A DNA stretch of 23,067 bases from Dimorphilus gyrociliatus (lineage: Eukaryota > Annelida > Polychaeta > Dinophilidae). The stretch is from contig CAJFCJ010000106.1 of the NCBI GenBank assembly GCA_904063045.1, forward strand, positions 32,590-55,656. The letters are read 5' to 3'. The number at the start of each line of letters is the position of its first letter. The first letter of the stretch is position 1. The notes under the pieces are model-generated. The model was not told where the DNA came from. It made no database searches and saw nothing but the letters and a program-made list of their open reading frames with translations. A program made the position numbers and the translations under genes. Below, piece by piece: positions 20,317-23,067 of this stretch.

Positions 20317-22483
20317 TCAGAATAAATGGTTCCTGTTTTTTTCCAATAGATCAAATGCTGTTATTTGACCAAATTTATATTCATCCCATATGTCAAAAAT
20401 TTTCTTCTGTTTTGTTATTGTCATTTGCATTTGATATTTTCTTAATTTCTTTTCAGTTAGAAGTTTTTGAAAAACTGGAATCAAAGAAGCTTCATGTTTC
20501 AAGCAATCAACTAATAAGTAGAAGCAAGAATTAGGCAAAGCTTTTTCATTAAGTCCCCTATGCCATGCTTCAACATCATTATTTGTGGGAATGCTCATTC
20601 CAAAAACAGACCAGCTTTCTGGTGTCCAAATAGAATTTCTAATCCAGGTATTTTCTATATATTCATATAAATGTTTATATACATTTTTCTTGTAAGCTTC
20701 TTTTAAAGATGAAAAAATATGGGGTATTACTTCAGAAGGAAGAAATGGAAGAGCCAATAAATTTCTCATCATATTTTTAGAGGCCAGACTAGTTTTATAT
20801 TCAGTTGCATATCCCAAATTCTAAAAACATGAAATGATTATATAATTAAAATATGTAATATAATATATTACTTGGATTTTTCTGAAAACTGCTTGTGTCC
20901 AATGGAAAACACATCCTTGAATTGGTACATTTGGATAAACAGATGATAAAGCAGTCCATAATCCTAACTCATAATCAGCAAAGAACTATTTTGGTTTTGA
21001 ATAATTTGTAATTGTTTGAATTTCCTAAAGAATATCATGAAATTTAGAGGTTAGACGAAATGTTTATTAACTCACCATTAATACTTGTTTAAATGCTTTC
21101 TTCTTCTTTGATGTCATGAAAATAAATGCCAAAGGAATCTGCTTTGTTTCTTCATCTTTTTTAATAAAAGAATGGATGGAGAAAAGTTGAACAAGTGGTT
21201 CTTTGACAACCTTAAATGTACCATCCAGATACCAAACTTTGCTTTTGGGTAAAAGGTCACACTGTTGTTTGGAAGCAAATATGATTATTCTCTGATTTCC
21301 AAATGAAACATCTTTTTGGAGGAAATTTGTCAGGAAGAAAATCAATATTTTTTTCAAAAAAGGATCATTTGATGTTATAGATCTTTTCTTCTGTCTGTTG
21401 ATATTGGCTAATCTCCTCAAATTTTCCATATATGGCAAACTATTCTCCTCAACTGAACACTTTAATAAAATATCCTCAGCAATTTTTCTCCCTAATGACC
21501 TGACATCATTATTACAAATACTCCTTAGTTCTCTCCTTGCCTTTATACTTGATATTAAACTCTTCCTTTTTTCATGGTTATGATTTATATGACTTGAGAC
21601 AAATAAATTTCCTCATTGTTTGATCATTGCAGGACAAATTTTTTTTTATTTCTGACAGAGCATCTCCAAATTGTCATATTCTCACTTCTTTTCTTTATAT
21701 TAAAAGCAAATTCATCATGTGATAGAATATCCTTGCCTCTCTGGCTTCCTCCAAGAAGATGTGTAAATTTTTCATTTTGATCAGCTTTTTCTTCCTCATG
21801 CATTTCAAATGAGTCCTCTATAAAATTATTACAATCCATACTATTTACAATAGTTGTATAAGCTTCCACTTGTTGATTTTCAGAAACATTACCATTATTT
21901 GTGGCATCTAAAATAACATTTCCGGATGTGGTAGAAAATGGCCATAAATCTATGGTTTTACCCTAACCCTAACCTATCCCTTGTTTTTGCCTAAACTTTT
22001 TCAATGCCACTAACCCTTAGATAGGACCCTCCTAAGTACGTATCAATAGCTATCCTATTCTCCTCACCATTTCCCAGTCTAAAATCTGACCTTCAAATAT
22101 TTCATTTATGGCCATTTTTGACTGGTCCCAACATTTCCATCCAATCTCTTTAGTCTAATAAAATATGTTTTCTTGGTAATGGTATTACAAGATTCACAGA
22201 AGCCTTCACTCATTTCTACTTGAATTAAAGAAATAAATTAAATATCTTAAAATTAATTGAATAATTACCTATACATGTATGATTGCAATATAAGCATTTT
22301 AATGTCATTTTGGGGAATGGTTCACAAAGATTGCAAATGTGCTGAGTTGGATCTTTAAAAAAGAGCTTAAAGACATCTACCTTTGAGACACTTTTGGTGG
22401 AGAAATTTTTGGCATTTAACACATTTTATCTTCTTTTGTCTGCCATAAAATCGAATGTCACAATTTGGACAAAGTGAAGCCAT
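20317..22483 (-). pseudogene. PHD-FLYWCH-MULE transposase, inactivated
   Basis: Exons on the minus strand: 22483-22381, 22352-22269, 22218-21076 (interrupted by a MITE), 21024-20872, 20820-20317; phases agree. Exons 1-2 encode a PHD-like zinc finger (CPNC, CVKC, H..C, CNLC in C4HC3 order). Exon 3 encodes a FLYWCH zinc finger (SQRGKDILSHDEF, WRC, CPA, HINHNH) and the first part of the MULE catalytic domain (WYLDGTFK, first Asp; QLFSIHSF; IPLAFIFMTSK). Exon 4 has ADYE (second acidic residue) and GCVFHW. Exon 5 has SIPTNNDVEAWHRGLN. Lesions: a frameshift in a 9-base A run (21639-21647), TGA at 21613-21615, TAG at 20986-20988, and the 206-bp insertion. Removing the insertion and one target copy restores an open frame across that point, so the insertion came into an intact or recently intact gene. 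Confidence 0.85.
21924..22129 (+). mobile_element. MITE family M1 copy nested in the MULE, perfect 9-bp TSD
   Basis: The 206-bp element runs from ggatgtggtagaaaa to tgactggtccc, flanked by aacatttcc on both sides (21915-21923 and 22130-22138). It is closely similar to 12731-12937 and carries the same ccctaaccctaacc motif. The 9-bp duplication is the hallmark of Mutator-type transposition. It is non-coding. Confidence 0.92.
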
Positions 22484-22796
22484 CTTTGAATTTAAGATTT
22501 CACTGGGAAAAAAATGTAACAACCTATATATGAAATAAACATTTTTTTAACATTAAAATTATACTCACAGGATTATGTCCTTAAAAGGCTAAGCAAATAT
22601 AAAAATATTAAATTTTACCTTTACACTTTCAAATCATGTAAACAGGAAGTAAGGGACTACTTTCTTTGTCACGAAATACACATGGTAATGCAGAGTTTGA
22701 TATCTACCAGTTTTCTCAAAAGCAGAGTTTTAGCTTGCTAAGTATTGTAACTACAAAAATAAGTTTCTCATTTTACAGTATATATATTTCATATAC

Positions 22797-22864
22797 TTTC
22801 TTTTAAAAATGATAAAACTTGCTGTTACAAAAAGGGGATGACTTTTCCCAGGGACGAGTTTTCC
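22797..22864 (-). repeat. right terminal inverted repeat of the MULE
   Basis: This is the reverse complement of the left end blocks, reading outward-in as ggaaaactcgtccctggg, then cccctttttgtaacagcaag. Confidence 0.75.
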
Positions 22865-23067
22865 ATGACCCACTTTCTACTTTGGATTGTAAAAATTAAC
22901 CTAGCCTTATCAGTAAAAATAGCCATAGACCAGACTAGATTTTTGCTATTAATTTTGAGGCAGTATTCTTTTCTCCATTTACAATCTTTGGAGGTAAGAT
23001 CAGTTCTTTGCCTGACTCTTTTATACTTGAAATTTTGTCTTTTCAGCTCTACTTCTAATTCCTTTAA
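22865..23067. other. flank outside the MULE, no gene seen
   Basis: The short remaining stretch has no supported feature. Confidence 0.35.

Larger units (their letters stand above)
20081..22864 (-). mobile_element. Mutator-like DNA transposon with TIRs (~2.8 kb)
   Basis: The left end (20081-20190) and right end (22797-22864) are inverted copies. Both carry 'cccctttttgtaa.agcaag', 'catttttaaaagaaa' and '.gtccctgggaaaa.tcatccc'. The left end is longer because it holds about three tandem versions of a 'ggaaaact.....cccctttttt' unit. Between them lies one minus-strand multi-exon PHD-FLYWCH-MULE transposase gene. A second, smaller element (21924-22129) is nested inside. No 9-bp duplication was recognised at the outer ends, so the exact borders are uncertain by some bases. 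Confidence 0.8.

Noticed and set aside
15659-20988. Reassignment of TAG to a sense codon, because in-frame TAGs also occur in the MULE and mariner genes
   Set aside because: The receptor model has about 1475 codons without a TAG, and the transposon genes carry other lesions, so ordinary decay explains them.
20280-21583. Plus-strand open frames at 20280-20534 and 21398-21583
   Set aside because: Antisense shadows of the MULE transposase exons.
1-23067. tRNA, rRNA or CRISPR features
   Set aside because: No tRNA B-box with matching arms, no rRNA-like tract and no regularly spaced repeats were seen.

Overview
This is an AT-rich stretch of animal nuclear genome. Its genes are split by short introns (about 50-190 bp, GT..AG), and the proteins are built from extracellular animal modules: SRCR, C-type lectin, LDL-receptor class A, leucine-rich repeats, a rhodopsin-class 7TM domain, peritrophin-type chitin-binding, thrombospondin type 1 and C1q. 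The combination of C1q, chitin-binding modules, a GRL101/relaxin-receptor-like GPCR and FLYWCH-MULE/mariner transposons points to an invertebrate, perhaps a lophotrochozoan or rotifer. The species cannot be fixed from the sequence alone.

Layout. 1-2240 is repeat-derived non-coding DNA: part of a dispersed repeat, an exact 23-bp repeat and a diverged tandem duplication. 2244-2977 (+) is a dead mariner transposase. 3834-9320 (-) is best read as ONE 14-exon gene. It has a TATA box, signal peptide, SRCR domain, an unrecognised middle region, a second SRCR domain, a C-type lectin domain, six LDLa-like modules, LRRs and a 7TM domain with the relaxin-receptor/GRL101 type of hinge. Every splice junction keeps phase, including a 28-nt microexon, and gives about 1475 residues. 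An AATAAA and an in-frame stop lie inside one intron and could also yield a short secreted SRCR form. 9371-11400 is non-coding with repeat copies. 11407-12217 (-) is a tentative two-exon gene for a small, possibly discoidin/fucolectin-like protein. 12731-15450 is repeats: a MITE, a dispersed repeat, and two tandem TATA-bearing units. 15503-17464 (+) is a two-exon gene for a secreted protein with two chitin-binding domains, one TSP1 and three C1q-like domains; a single in-frame TAG falls at codon 29. 17465-20080 is intergenic with an LTR-like or promoter-like repeat. 20081-22864 is a Mutator-like DNA transposon with terminal inverted repeats. It carries a multi-exon PHD-FLYWCH-MULE transposase on the minus strand, broken by one frameshift and two stops, and split by a 206-bp MITE flanked by a perfect 9-bp target-site duplication.

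The two large cellular genes encode cell-surface or secreted recognition proteins (lectin, scavenger, chitin-binding and C1q modules). A role in sensing or innate recognition is plausible but is inference. The strongest leads are the SRCR-CTLD-LDLa-LRR-GPCR mosaic, the TAG in the otherwise intact chitin-binding/TSP1/C1q gene, and the 9-bp-TSD MITE family nested in a MULE.
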